Part shown: positions 15,257-27,000 of the stretch, piece by piece
Position numbering within the stretch: position 1 is the first letter of the stretch
Layout: each line of letters starts with the position of its first letter
Assembly (NCBI GenBank): GCA_958450365.1
Contig: CAUEEP010000922.1
Location: 992,001 to 1,056,000 of the forward strand
DNA length: 64,000 nucleotides
Direction of reading: 5' to 3'
From: Mesorhabditis belari
Taxonomy: Eukaryota; Nematoda; Chromadorea; Rhabditida; Rhabditidae
Program-made: the position numbers and the translations under genes
The notes under the pieces: model-generated
The model's input: only the letters and a program-made list of their open reading frames with translations
What the model was told of the DNA's origin: nothing
Database searches by the model: none

Positions 15257-15966
15257 GTTCTGTTTTCTGTTACAAAAAGTAGATTCAAAAAAAATCTGTA
15301 AAAAGACTATTCCAAAGTTGATTCCAACTGTTTTTAACAAAATTAATTCAAATTTTCTTTAACTTTCAGATCAAATGGGATTTCAGATTAAACAAAATGC
15401 CCAAAGGAATCCCTTTAGACTGATCCCGAACAAAAAAAAAGCGTTTATCAGGGAGCAAATGTTCGGTGAGAATTTCCAGAGAGAAAAAAAGGAAACTTTT
15501 ACAGCAATTCTCCTTCACAAACACTCGGCTCTCTTAGAAGAGCAAAAAAGTGAGCAAAAGTAAAAAAAAAAGGAAATTGATTTTATTAAAGTAGAAACAA
15601 AAAAAGCTCACTTCTTTCAGTTTCTTTTGATTTCTCATTGTACAAAAAGTTAGGCACTCCGTGCACCGGAGTACATGCGTTTATGGAAGCACAAAGAACA
15701 GACTACTCGGCTCAAATTGATTTTGAATTTCAGAACATGATTGAGAAATGCAAGAGAAGATATTACAGTAATCTGTTCATCGATTCATGCTTGGGATCTT
15801 AAAACAGGGTTCTGTTCTGTTCTGTTTTTTTAGATTCAATTTGTGCAACCGCTTGCATAGAAAATGCGAGTTTGTGGCCAGAGTTGATCCCTTCAAAATC
15901 TCCTCACCGATAACTCAAATAAAATATTCATTATTGAGACCAGATGTGGTTCGATCATAGGGATCA
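15257..15966. other. intergenic, no gene seen
   Basis: AT-rich sequence with no recognised repeat. Its right end (about 15950-15977) is repeated at 21489-21516 and leads into a duplicated gene start. Confidence 0.5.
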
Positions 15967-16120
15967 ATGTCGGCGGAAGCAAATTCGGTGGAGACCCACC
16001 CGCAGCCAGTGCAACAAAGTAAATGATAATACATTTCATAATTTATACATTAATTTATCACAGCCCGAAGACCGGTTCACATCGAATCATCGTCCCCATT
16101 TCCGTCATTGAGGACAAGAT
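15967..16120 (+). pseudogene. possible truncated gene start (MSAEANSVETH...)
   Basis: An ATG at 15967 opens MSAEANSVETHPQPVQQ, followed after 52 nt by a donor (GTAAAT at 16019) and an acceptor (CACAG ending 16063). The first seven residues and about 30 bp of upstream sequence recur at 21506, where the frame then diverges. After the intron the frame continues for about 30 residues, then stops, and nothing recognisable follows. It looks like one of two truncated duplicates of a gene start. Function unknown. Confidence 0.3.
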
Positions 16121-16849
16121 CAAAGCTTTGGTTTGTTCAGATCCGTTTATTTTGAAAAGAAAAGTGTGTTTTAGGATTTCGAAGGCGCTCGCTAAAATTA
16201 TATAAAAAAGCTCGAGTTTTCCATCACCTTCCTTGAGCCACTATTCATTTATTAATAGAGCTTTTTCCTAACCTATAAGAGCTAGAGTGTGTTCCTCTCA
16301 ATCAAGAAATTTCTTAAGAAAAAAATATCAAGAAATATTTTTCTTAAGAAATGTGCCAAGGAAAAGTCGAGAAATGCAATTCTAAAATGCACCTAGTTTG
16401 CCCTTTGGTTTTCTTAGCAAAAAAATAATGTTCGGCCAATGCCTTTTGCTTTTTGTCATTTTTTTTTCTTTTTCCGGCAACACAAATATTTAACTCAATT
16501 TCTAATTACTACTTAGTGTATGTTTGGGAGGCTTTTTTCACTTTTTTGAAGCTTTAGCTAAACGTTTTTCTCTTGTTTTTGTGCTTTAACAACTTTTATA
16601 ACGTTTAATTTTAGATTATCAAAACAACAAGAGGAAACAAACTAAAAAGAACTTCATCAATTACAAGGAGAGTTTTTTGTCTGTATATTTCTGTAAAATT
16701 AACCATACCGGGGTTTAATTTGTGTGCTTTAGAAAAAATCAAACGATCGATTAAGAAACAAACAGTAATGCGGAAAAGAAACAAAGACAAAGGAACGACA
16801 ACAAAGAGGTACTTTTAATATTTTTAAAATTCAATAGAAAGATTATCAA

Positions 16850-18520
16850 GTTCTGATTCTTCTTCGGAAACACTTTCGTTTTCAAGAGAACACCCATAAC
16901 AATTTCTTCTGAGACACTAAGTTTATCTATGTCGTGTAAAACAGAAGGAGCATTTTCATAAAGAACACTAAACTTTCAAGTTACAAGTTTTCTATTAATA
17001 AAAACCTGGCAGTATTTGTTAGGGCTGTAGACAAAAAAAAAGAAGTCTTCCCGAATCGGCTGTTAAGCGACTTTTCGCTCAACAGCAGATTAGAATAAGC
17101 TGGTTGAGTGGCTCGTGTAGCTAAAATTTTAGGTTATAACATTTAAAACTTGGGAGAACCGTGGTATTTTGTTTTTATAGCATCGGCGCATTTGTCCCAA
17201 ACTTCAATAGGTTTAGACAGCGGATTGTAAAGAATTTGGTGATCAAAAAAAGAAGCTTTCTACGTAAATAATTCACAGAATATAAATTTTAAACTCACTT
17301 TGACAGTCTCGGTTATAATTTGATGCTTAGCGTCCTTAAAAATGTCGCTAAATTGAGATGCCAGCGGAGTAGCACAGTTTTTAAGTTCAATTTCAGCTGA
17401 TATGTGACTACCATGCACGTTTCCTCTCTGCAAGCCTTAAAGTTGATGTATTTAGTAAATTCAGAACCGCCTGTTTAACCTCGGAGCTAATGCGATGCAC
17501 CCAATACCCAATACACCCAATACTTCACAGAATTCCGACAGCTTTGCTTGCTCTTGTTGATTTATAGGATCGATTTTTAGTTGAGTCGTAATTTCGTTAA
17601 TGAATTGTATCTAAATTTAAAATCACTTAAGTTCTGCACGTTTTAATGGCCAACTTGATTTAATCTGAGGTTGATCTGAGGGCGCGTTGCCGTAGGGTGG
17701 CGTCTAATCAAATTATGCTATGGACTATTATATAAAAGTTTGTACTTTATGAACTCTTCTTTTAGAACAATGCTTTTAGACAATGTGGCGACGGCACTTC
17801 TAAGTCTATCAATAGCTGTTGTCAGTTGGGTGAGTTCTTTGAAACATTTAGCCAGGTTGTGGATCAGCTGAGCAAAGCAGAAGACGCTAAACACGCGAGA
17901 TAAGGTAAAGTTAATCTAGATTTACCGAGGTAAGTTCGCATTAATTGCCGCACTTGTGTTTACGCCGGCCCCATCAGCAACAAAGAACTGGGCTTTGTTG
18001 GCTAGTTGAAATTTGTCTATTACTTCGCTAACATCATTTGTTATAGTTTCGGCTGTATGAGTTTGACCTAAATTTTTTAATTGATCTGTAATAACTAACA
18101 ATAAGCACCTTTTAGATTATTCAACGACAAAATCACATCACGTTTCTGTCCATTTGTATTGAGAAAATGTGCAATTGTTATGTTGTAATTTAATGGATAT
18201 TTTTGCGATGAATAGGCGTCGCTGCTAAGGGCACATTCATCAACACTGCTCGCATGCCGTTAGTTGAAGTGATTGCAAATGTTGCTGGTTTGTCTTTGGG
18301 GCATAAGTTACATGTTGCTATAAAAATCTTGTCCTTGTTGATTTTGCTCATAAAACTCCAAACTAACGATGGGAGACGGAGACTAAGTTGCCTTTTTGGC
18401 GAAGGAGTGCTCTTAAAAAAATAATTCTGGTGCAACTTAAACTTAAAGCCAATCACCAGTTCTCAATTGATCATCGCATCGGAAGCTATTCATTCGTCGA
18501 GCACTGCGTTTATGACTTTT
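16850..18520 (-). pseudogene. hAT transposase remnant (BED finger, decayed)
   Basis: Fragments of a hAT-superfamily transposase read from right to left on the minus strand. At 18300-18400 a BED-type zinc finger start is seen: SLVWSFMSKINKDKIFIATC followed by NLCP. At about 17950-18060 comes HTAETITNDVSEVIDKFQ and then FFVADGAGVNTSAAINANL, which match the RNase H-like core block of hAT enzymes including the catalytic Asp. At 17760-17890 follows FCFAQLIHNLAKCFKELTQL, the position of the C/H-x-H-x-LNL block. At 17200-17300 are further coding-like pieces (SDIFKDAKHQIITETV). Frames change several times, and short AG/GT-bounded gaps may be introns. No terminal repeats were identified, so the boundaries are approximate. 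Confidence 0.7.
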
Positions 18521-18726
18521 TTTGCTCAAACTCGACCTACAATTCTTCAGGTATGTAACTTTCGGTGTTATTCAGTTAAATCCAATACAAATTTCTTATC
18601 GTTTAACAAGCTACTTAGTTAAATTTGTTGCATTTATCCACTTTACTAGATTCTAACTTATAGATGTTCCAAATCTTACCTGTTTTTATTGTGTTGTGAA
18701 TACCGCTAATGCCTAATAATTTTAGC

Positions 18727-19009
18727 TAATACCGGCCATTCTCTCAATTCTTGGACAAACAATGTTGGATCAGTGATTCGCCGAAGAGTCTCCATTGCGT
18801 ATTCTGATCGTGCGTTTGTTAATGCTTAAAAGTTTAAAATTTTAAGATAAAGTCAAGTTTTTTATCCTAAAAAAGTTGTTATTTAGTGACAAACTCGGCG
18901 TGACTGGAGAGGGTCGAGTTCTTATTTTCTTCGTTTACATTTCACTTACGTTGACTTCATTCCCATTTGATCCCTCAATCATCGAACTTTTTCTTTTCTC
19001 AAGTTTGAT
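18727..19009. repeat. direct repeat, left copy (flanks the F-box gene)
   Basis: About 280 bp, from CATTCTCTCAATTCTTGGAC through GGCGTGACTGGAGAGGGTCG to CTTTTTCTTTTCTCAAGTTT, recur at 21531-21806 in the same orientation with about 95% identity. The two copies bracket the F-box gene. In this copy the short frame FSQFLDKQCWISD is interrupted early by a stop, unlike the right copy. Confidence 0.9.
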
Positions 19010-19189
19010 ACCTTGAAAGTTGGATACCTCAATACCTTGAAGATAGATGAATCGTGGCGATCCGTGAAGATGAGGATGAGGGCGGATTTTTAATGAATGA
19101 TTATTAAAATGATATTTCATAAAGGATAAATGATATGATTATTTAAGGACTATAATTCAGGGATGGTTGATTAATACAAAGTCACTGCG

Positions 19190-19282
19190 AAGGTGGAGAT
19201 AAAAGAGCCGCGCCTGGATGTTATGGAGAAGCAAATCATGAGTCGCATCTTGAACGTCGAAGCATCGTTGAGAAGTCGTTGA
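19190..19282 (+). other. short coding-like stretch, unassigned
   Basis: The frame reading VEIKEPRLDVMEKQIMSRIL ends in a stop at 19282, and its composition is more protein-like than its surroundings. It could be a terminal exon fragment of a duplicated gene. No acceptor was identified. Confidence 0.2.
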
Positions 19283-19657
19283 TGAACCATGAGCCATAGA
19301 TTGTTAATTGTTATTTATTGTTGAGGAAATACTTGATTGTTCTTTTTGTTTTCTGAATGTTGACCGATTAGAATGTTATGGCTTTTGTTATTTTTTACTA
19401 ACTTTTCTCTTTATCGTTGTTATTTGTAATAAATTTATTGAATATGGTTCGTTGATGAAGTTACTGTTTGAAGCAGTCTTCAATCTCTTGATTGATTCAC
19501 GTATTGATTTCTTGATTGATTGACTTTAATTTTTGTAGGGCTTTACGGCCTGGGTGTCCCAAGGCGATTTCACGATTTCCTTAGCTATTCCGTGATTTGT
19601 AAAGCGCCTTTCTTATATTGTAACAAAGTCTGATCTTTTTAATTTGCAGGTGGAAGA

Positions 19658-20785
19658 ATGGCGACAATGGAAATGCCGTTCGAAATGAAGAGTTTGACCT
19701 CATTTCCAATGGAGAAGTTGTGCTTCGATTTGAAGTTGGAAGTGTTGGAACAAATGCAACCAAGGGATGTGTTTGAATTGGCGAAGGGGAATAAAGGATT
19801 TCAACGGATGCTCGTGAGGGATCCGTCGATCGTTTTTGGAGAGCACGTCTCTAAGATTGAATTACGAGATGAGATGATTTGGATCAAGAAGTTTTCAGAT
19901 TCAGATGCAATGAAGCTCAATGTCGATGGCTTCTTTTTGCACTTTTCTTTCGCTAAGAAGATTCGATCGTGCAATGATTTGGGGGTCATCAAAACATCTA
20001 AAAACGCTCCATACAAACTTCTGAATAATTTGAAGTCGGTGAATCAATTGTGGCTGAGACAGTTTTTAGAAGAACCCCTCGAGAAATTCTTTTCAAATTT
20101 CCACGCATCGATCAAAAAAGAAGCAAGCTTGAGGATCATATTCGTTGAGCTTCCTCCTTTACCTCCTACTTCAATTAATACTGGTTTACACTATACAATT
20201 CCATTCTTTCCGATTAGATTCAAGGATCAAGCTATCAAAGATCTGATCGAGAATTTCATCGTGGCACGACTCAAGGGTTGCGAGAAAATTACAATTACGT
20301 TTTATAGTAATTTCGAAGATTCATTTCGCTTTTACTGCAACGCTTTGTTGAAGACTCAAGTCAAAAACGTCTCTTTGGTTGTTTGGTGTCGTGGCTACAT
20401 TGATTTTTTTGCTCGACAGATCATCACTAATGGAATCCCGACCAAGAACCCTGAGGCTGCTATCGACATTTATTCACGCGAATTTCCACCTCCCACGATG
20501 GATCTCTCACAATATCCAGGAATGCGACGAATCGATGGAGAAAATCGTCTTCGACTTGTCAAACAGGCGAATCAGTTTGCGGGGACGCGTCCGACATGGA
20601 ATTCTAGAGAATCTCGAGGATTTGAGGCAACAGGCAACATTTTTGACATGGAAAGCTCAATGTTTCGTCGACGTATTGATTCAACCAAGGATTGTATCTA
20701 CATGTACCAAAATCACGCTGTTGATGATCATGACAATGGTGAAAAAGACTGTTACTTTCTGGCCTTCTACGTTCCAGTCAAGTAA
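19658..20785 (+). CDS. F-box-like protein, single coding exon
   Basis: A 375-residue protein. The N-terminus, about residues 14-55 (LTSFPMEKLCFDLKLEVLEQ, then MQPRDVFELAKGNKGFQRML), has the hydrophobic spacing of a nematode F-box, which would bind Skp1 in an SCF ubiquitin ligase. The remaining 320 residues would be the substrate-recognition part and show no motif I recognise; there is no signal peptide or membrane segment. An acceptor (TTTGCAG) ends at 19648, nine bases before the ATG, so the message is trans-spliced or has an upstream exon. A poly(A) signal follows at 20907. Large, rapidly duplicating F-box families are typical of nematodes, and this copy is bracketed by direct repeats. The frame is intact and GC content is higher than in its flanks. 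Confidence 0.75.
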   Translation: MATMEMPFEMKSLTSFPMEKLCFDLKLEVLEQMQPRDVFELAKGNKGFQRMLVRDPSIVFGEHVSKIELRDEMIWIKKFSDSDAMKLNVDGFFLHFSFAKKIRSCNDLGVIKTSKNAPYKLLNNLKSVNQLWLRQFLEEPLEKFFSNFHASIKKEASLRIIFVELPPLPPTSINTGLHYTIPFFPIRFKDQAIKDLIENFIVARLKGCEKITITFYSNFEDSFRFYCNALLKTQVKNVSLVVWCRGYIDFFARQIITNGIPTKNPEAAIDIYSREFPPPTMDLSQYPGMRRIDGENRLRLVKQANQFAGTRPTWNSRESRGFEATGNIFDMESSMFRRRIDSTKDCIYMYQNHAVDDHDNGEKDCYFLAFYVPVK

Positions 20786-20906
20786 AATAATGACTCTTTG
20801 ATGATTATTGTATCTTTTTAATTGCTTTCTATCATTGTTTCCATTTTTTGAATTGACATATTATTGGTATTTTATCTATTTTATTTGTTGTCTTTCAATT
20901 TGTCAA

Positions 20907-20912
20907 AATAAA
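20907..20912 (+). terminator. poly(A) signal of the F-box gene
   Basis: AATAAA, 122 bases after the stop codon of the F-box-like gene. Confidence 0.6.
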
Positions 20913-21505
20913 GTTTTAAAATCTTTTGTGAAATGAAAAGAAAACGATTTCATATGTATCGTACTTTTTTGTTTTGAAAAGTTTTGATAAAAATTTCGGG
21001 TAAAAACCTGATGCATTCAAGATTCGTGCTTTGATTCGAGAGGATAAACTGCTCGAGAAAGTTGGTGACGCGATGAGGCAATGATTTGTGGCTTTTCAGG
21101 TTCCCATATCGGACAAGGGTATTAAATTTCCGAACACTCCGATAGCCTGCCGCATTTCTACAACTGGCACCACTGGAAAGCCGAAACAAATCGACGTACC
21201 CTGAGGACGACAAAAACATTCTAATCTTTATTTAGTGACAAACTCGGCGTGACGGGAGAGGATCGAATTCTCTTTTCGACTTCATTCGACCTCGACATGG
21301 TGCCCTTCTATTAGGTGTATATTGATTTCTTGTTTTTGGTTTTTTTAATTATCGAGATGCCCTGCTATCTGTTGGGGATGAAGCGTGAACGATTAATTGT
21401 TTACTTCTTTATAGGAAGAAGTTGGATAACGGCACATATAGAGGACCAGCCCTGCGCTTCTGGGGGGTCTCGTCGTATCAAAGAGTGGTTCGATTATAGG
21501 GATCA

Positions 21506-21643
21506 ATGTCGGCGGAAGCTCCGAATACTTGGTCATTCTCTCAATTCTTGGACAAACAATGTTGGATCAGTGATTTGCCGAAGAGTCTCCATTGCGTATT
21601 CTATTCGTGGGTTTCTTTAATGCTTAAAAGTTTAAAATTTTAA
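21506..21643 (+). pseudogene. short gene fragment (MSAEAPNTWSFSQFLDKQ...)
   Basis: An open frame of 45 codons: MSAEAPNTWSFSQFLDKQCW, then ISDLPKSLHCVFYSWVSLML. Its first part and upstream region match 15950-15977, and its second part matches the repeat at 18727-19009, where the same frame is broken by a stop. It therefore joins two sequences that occur separately elsewhere in the window, and may be the least damaged copy of a small duplicated gene. Family unknown. Confidence 0.35.
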
Positions 21644-21806
21644 AAGAAAGTCAGGTTTTTTATCCTAAAAAAGTTCTTATTTAGTGACAAACTCGGCGTG
21701 ACTGGAGAGGGTCGAGTTCTTATTTACTTCGTTTACATTTCACTTACGTTGACTTCATTCCCATTTGATCCCTCAATCATCGAACTTTTTCTTTTCTCAA
21801 GTTTGA
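21531..21806. repeat. direct repeat, right copy (flanks the F-box gene)
   Basis: Partner of 18727-19009 in the same orientation. A further partial copy of its internal GTGACAAACTCGGCGTGAC lies at 21234-21255. Confidence 0.9.
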
Positions 21807-22131
21807 GTTCTCAAGCATTGGTGAGGATTTGAAATTTGCATGTAAACTTTAAATATAAAGGATCCGAGCACAGATGGCTTTATCGTACAAAGATTCTTGA
21901 AATGATCCGGCTTCTCAAGAAATTGTGCTATTGCCCTCGCTTCTTTCAAGGTTTGTTGCATTTTTCTTGGGTTTACTTTTATTGTTTTTTTCGCCAACGT
22001 TAATTTTGCCACTTTGGATTTCACGAACCTTCCTCTTACTTACCCGAAAAGATAAAAGTGTCGAAATTAACGATTGCCATTGTTCTTAATTTTAGTTCTT
22101 AAGAATTAAGTTTTATCAATTCTATTTTTCA

Positions 22132-22266
22132 GGAAATCGGCAAGCCGCCGGGGGTGACTCGAGGGGCAGTGTGAGTTCTCCATCTTTGAATCCGAAGAGT
22201 GAAGAAGAGGCAAAAGAAGAAGAATCGACGAAATCGGGCGTGGGGACTACTCAATCCTTTAAGATT
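22132..22266 (+). other. exon-like stretch cut off by a mariner fragment
   Basis: After a good acceptor (TTTTTCAG ending at 22131) one frame reads GNRQAAGGDSRGSVSSPSLN and then PKSEEEAKEEESTKSGVGTT before meeting the mariner fragment at 22269. It looks like an acidic exon whose downstream part has been replaced by the transposon. Gene unknown. Confidence 0.3.
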
Positions 22267-22268
22267 CG

Positions 22269-22550
22269 CCTGATATCGCTCCCTCAGATTACCACTCGTT
22301 CCTGTCTATGCAACACTCTCTTGCAAAACTAAAGTTTAACAATCCTGAAGAAGTCGAAATTTGGGTGCAAGACTACTTTGCATCGCGGGACCCCGAATTT
22401 TTCGAATCAGACATCCGAAGTCTACAAAAAATGGAAAAATATAGTTGATAATTTTGGCGAGTACCTTTTGGAATAAAGTCTTTTATTATTAATTTTCGAG
22501 GTGTTTGAACGTTGCGTATAATACGCAGTTTCTTTTGCAAACCCCTAATA
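22269..22550 (+). mobile_element. mariner 3' fragment with frameshift
   Basis: Encodes the last quarter of a mariner transposase: PDIAPSDYHSFLSMQHSLAK, with the third catalytic Asp in PSD, then EEVEIWVQDYFASRDPEFFE and IRSLQ. A change of frame at a run of A (about 22428-22434) moves the conserved WKNIVDNFGEYLLE ending to another frame, and a stop at about 22477 follows. A terminal repeat-like TTTTGCAAACCCCTAATA closes the element. The 5' three quarters are missing. Its end sequence differs from that of the intact mariner, so it is another subfamily. Confidence 0.85.
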
Positions 22551-24050
22551 GTTAGACTAGCGTAGCTTGAAATTCGATTTAATGTATATAAAGTAGATGT
22601 TGGCCTTAAGGTAAACCACTTTTTGTTTGTGTGCAGAATACGACGAAAATTCGGTCTTTCCAGCAGCCAAGCTTCATCGATGCGATCTCTGCGGATCCAC
22701 AACATCTCATGTACTTACACAACAAGATTGAAGAAGCCAAACGTCGGTCGGTTGTTTTTCTAAAAGAATAGTCAGTATTTTTTAAGCAGAGTTAACGCTT
22801 GATATTTACCTTGATAGATGTCAATGGAAAAGTTGTAGAGAATCAAAAATGAGGCTTATAGCCAAATTTCCAAAAAGATACACTTAGTAGTTTCGCTTAA
22901 AATGCAAGTTTTGTGAAAGTTCCGTAAAATTAGCATTTCTTGAAAACCAGTTTCTGAAGCGTTCTGAAAATTTGGATATAAGCTTCATTTTTGATTCTCT
23001 ACAACTTTTCCATTGACACCAAAATGGGTTTCTTTTGAAGAAAGACCTCAAACTGTGACATATGACAATAGCCTGCAGTTTTCAATTCACCAACCCAATA
23101 GATTGAGATTAGCCTTGATTTGCGGAGAAGTCAATGTCGAATTTGAAGATTCGGAAAGGGCCAGAAGAAATTGCGGAGCAGAGAGGGAAGGGGGTTTTGT
23201 AAAAACCCTGCGCCAGACGACGAGCGATTACGCGACACACAAAGAACACAAAGAACACACAAATTTTAAGCCGAGCTACTAAGTGTATCTTTTTGGAAAT
23301 TTGGATATAAGCTTCATTTTTGATTCTCTACAACGTTTCCATTGACACCAAAATGGGTTTCTTTTGAAGAAAGTGCTCAAACTGTGACATATGAGCTTTC
23401 AAGTCACCTCAATTCATCGGCAGCTTTCAATTCATCAACCCAATATGTGAAACCATACTTTTTTTTTGAAGAGCATAGAATAGCGATAACTTGGACTCTA
23501 AAAAATTTATTTAAAAACTGTAATTAGATTTAAATTCTGTAAAAGATTGGCTATCTTTTGGCTATAAATACTTGTGAAATAAAATCAACCAGAAAGGTTT
23601 TAGAGAATTCGAAAAACGACACAACTTTAGCACTTGGGTATGCCAAGTTTGAAATGAATAGACTCCAGAATTCTCTTGATCCCTTGATCTCTTGATCCCT
23701 TGATCTCTTGATCTCTTGATCCCTTCGAACAATATCTCTTGTGATTTTGAGCCTGGTTAACCCTTAACGCTTACTTTTACCGAATTTCATAGAGCAAGAG
23801 CTTTATTGAAAGTCACAGTTAGAAGATTGATGTCGAGCTAAACATTTTAACATTCCATTAGACTCTCTTTTTGGTCGTAAGTTTGTCAGAGCTTTCCAGA
23901 GCTTTTCAGAGTCCGAATCCTTTACTCCCACATGAATCACATTGAATCAAATGTATTATTATGTCAATTATGTTATGTCAGTAAAAATTTTCTTTAAAGA
24001 TATCACAAAAGAAATCAAATAAGCGATAAGTGAACTGAAAGATTGAAAGA
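22551..24050. other. intergenic with an inverted/direct repeat set
   Basis: The sequence ATTTTTGATTCTCTACAACT with flanks occurs as an inverted copy at 22817-22873 and as direct copies at 22975-23066 and 23293-23395. The direct copies share about 90 bp, including CCAAAATGGGTTTCTTTTGA. A CTTGATCCCTTGATCT array lies at 23678-23730. No gene is supported; short frames such as 23013-23282 lie inside the repeats. Confidence 0.6.
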
Positions 24051-27000
24051 TTAAACATCACTGGTTTCTTCTCGTTTCCCGTCTCCATTTTTCTCTGCTA
24101 GGGCCAATTTTTTGTGAGAAATCTGAAACTTTAATTTGTATTGCTTTTTTATATTTCTGAATTTACATTTTGTTCTTTCTTCATTTGCTTTTCTTGTTGA
24201 ATTTGATCTCCTTTTTCGTGAATCTCTTCTTCTCCATCATTCACGAGACTCAAATCAAGGCGTTCGATTCCATGAATTGCCCGGTCGGTAGCCGCTTTGT
24301 CCATCGCTTCTTCCTGAATGGTCAAAAATTGTGCTAAAGTTTTTGATTTGATTGCTGATTTGACTGCTGATTTGATTGCTGATTTGACTGCTGATTTGAT
24401 TGTTGATTTGACTGCTGATTTGATTGCTGATTTGACTGCTGATCTGACTGCTGATTTGATCGCTGATTTGACTACTGATTTGACAAGAGCAAAAGGGTGG
24501 CTTTTGGCTGTTAGAAATGCTTTTTTGCAATACTAAATTCCATGAAATTCAGTTGTTTTCTCTAAAAAACTCATTAATCTTTTAAAAATTTCTATTTTAT
24601 GCATTTTATGCATTATGCATTTCTAAGAAATCAGCTAGTTTCTTTAAGACTTGAGGATCAAAGCTCAAAGTTTTTTTTTCTTCGATCACGCAATCAAGCG
24701 TGAGTTGGTGGGAAGGGTTTTTGGAGCTGAGGAAAAAAAAGCATAAAGCGATCGAGTAAGAGCGCAAAATTTGGTTCATTCAGCTGTTCATTCGAGCAGA
24801 TTTCCGATTAGTTACGCAGTTTTAAGAAAGCTATGTTCTCAATCTATGAACTTGCTATGATTGTAGCAGCCAGTTCATAGAGTTCATACAAAAACTACTC
24901 AATTCTCAACCTAAGGTTGAGAATTGAGTAGTTTTCTAGAAATTTTTCGAGTAAAAAGTGCGATTTTTTGTTTTTGCTAAAAACGGTACGCTAGAAAGGG
25001 TATGTTTACAGTGTTTTTGAGCACAAAGTACACGCTAAAACATATGGGAAAAAAGGTGTAAACCTTTTAAAATGAAATTCCCATATTATTTTGATTTCTA
25101 GTTTATGCTTTGAGTCAATTTTTGGCTTAATAACAATGAAAGCAGGTGAAATGGCTCAAAACAAACCATTTTTTAAAAGAATTAACTCTTTAAAATAACC
25201 AAAAATATCTAGCAAATAATACTATTCAAAACAGCTACCGTAAATATTGCAATAGTACCCCACCCCCATAATGACGGTGCGGAGTGTTGCGTAGTCTGGC
25301 TTTGAACGAGTTTTTCTCGACACTGGTTTATGCTAAAATGCGCGTTTAGGTATCAAAAAATAGCCCTGAATTTCAGCTATTTTTTCATACCAAAGACGCA
25401 TTTTTTGAAAGTACGGGCGCTTTGAAAAAAATGAAATACCAAAAAACTTTTGCGACTACGCGACTGTACAAGGGGTACTACTACAGTATTTACGGTAGCA
25501 ATCCTTTCAAAGCTACACGTTTTCGCGCAAGAAATTCTTGATTGATTTTCGCCAGTAATAAGAAAATGAAACAATTCGGGATCAAAAATTGGATGATTGA
25601 ATTTCATTTCGACTTTCATGAATACAAAAAACGGTACGCCAGAAAGGGTATGTTTACAGTGTTTTTTTTTAAAGTTCCCTTCACCAAAACTAACCTCAGC
25701 ATTTGTGAATGGTTCAGTCATATAAGTCATTCTCTCCGGATCGAGCCACGAGAATCCGCCCTTGTGGCCGCGCTCGCTCCACGCTTGGTTCTCTGCAAAA
25801 GTTATCGAGTTAAGAGAAAACATATTGCTTGATACAGCTTAGACATGGGAAAATTCCAATCCGAACCTAACTCCACCTTTGTTTTTTGGCCTTTTTTGAC
25901 CGATTGGACTGAAATTTTGTCTACAAGTTGATGTCGATTTTGTCTACAAGCTTAGCTTATCTGTAGACAAAATTTCAGAGCAATTGGCCAAGGGACGGCT
26001 GAGAAAATGGGCCAAGAATCGGTCTAGAAAACGAAAAGGTGGAATTTGGTTGGAATTGACATTTTTCCATACAGCTTATTAGGTTTTCACAATTAATTTC
26101 TACTTCTACTTCCACTTCTATTTCTACTGTACAAAGAATTCATCCAAGTGTACCAATCAGCTTCGTCTACAGCTCGGATTTGTACTTGCTCTATATACAA
26201 TTTTGATATTCGAATCACCAATATCATATTTGATTTGTTTACATCAAATTTGAGCAGAAAGAGCATTTCAAAAAGCTTCACGAGTCAATTTGTTCATTTT
26301 TTTTCGTTTCCATCCACTAACCTCCACCCATTCCTTTCCCAAGCAACATCATCAGCTTCCGTTGCGGTTCGTGCTCGGTCGAATTCCACGGGGAAACCCT
26401 GAAACAGAATAAAATTAGATAAAAATTTTTATTTTTAAAGTTTAGTAGACAACAGCTTAGAATCAGGCAATAACTCTGGATATCAAACTTTTAAAAGAAC
26501 TGGAGTAAAAGCTGCAAAAGCTGCATAAGACTGAAGTGGGCGTGTCCACAAAAAAGAGCGGACTCTCTCCGCAAAGAGTTTTATTTTTCCTTCTAACTTG
26601 CCTTGTGATTTTAAGTTCAATTATAAATTCTTGTTTTCTAATATATTGAACCATTTTATTTCACTTACCAAATCGAATTCGGATCAGCGATTTGCGGTGG
26701 ATCGTCGTAGATGCGAACGCGCGTTTGATTCACACAATTCATCACCATTTCGCGGAATTTGTCCTGAAAAATCAAAAAAAGATTAAGGTGGCTAGCGAAA
26801 GTTAGAAACGTTTTAGCTTTCTAATTCTTTTAAATACGGACTCGATGAGAGATTATGTCTTCTCGCTTCTTTTCTTAATCCGCCTCCTTTCTCTGTGGGG
26901 GAAAAAAGCGCCCGTAGTCCAGTAAAGATCATACCTTATCACTCTCGTATAAAATCGCCGCCTCGGGATTTGTCGCATGCTCAATCGGTACTCGCAGGGA

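Noticed and set aside
19308..19523. Plus-strand 71-codon hydrophobic frame
   Set aside because: Its T-rich composition explains the hydrophobic residues; no start context or splice support.
22373..22705. Minus-strand frame MLWIRRDRIDEAWLLERPNF...
   Set aside because: It runs antisense through the mariner fragment and its 3' end, so it is a shadow of that element plus chance sequence.
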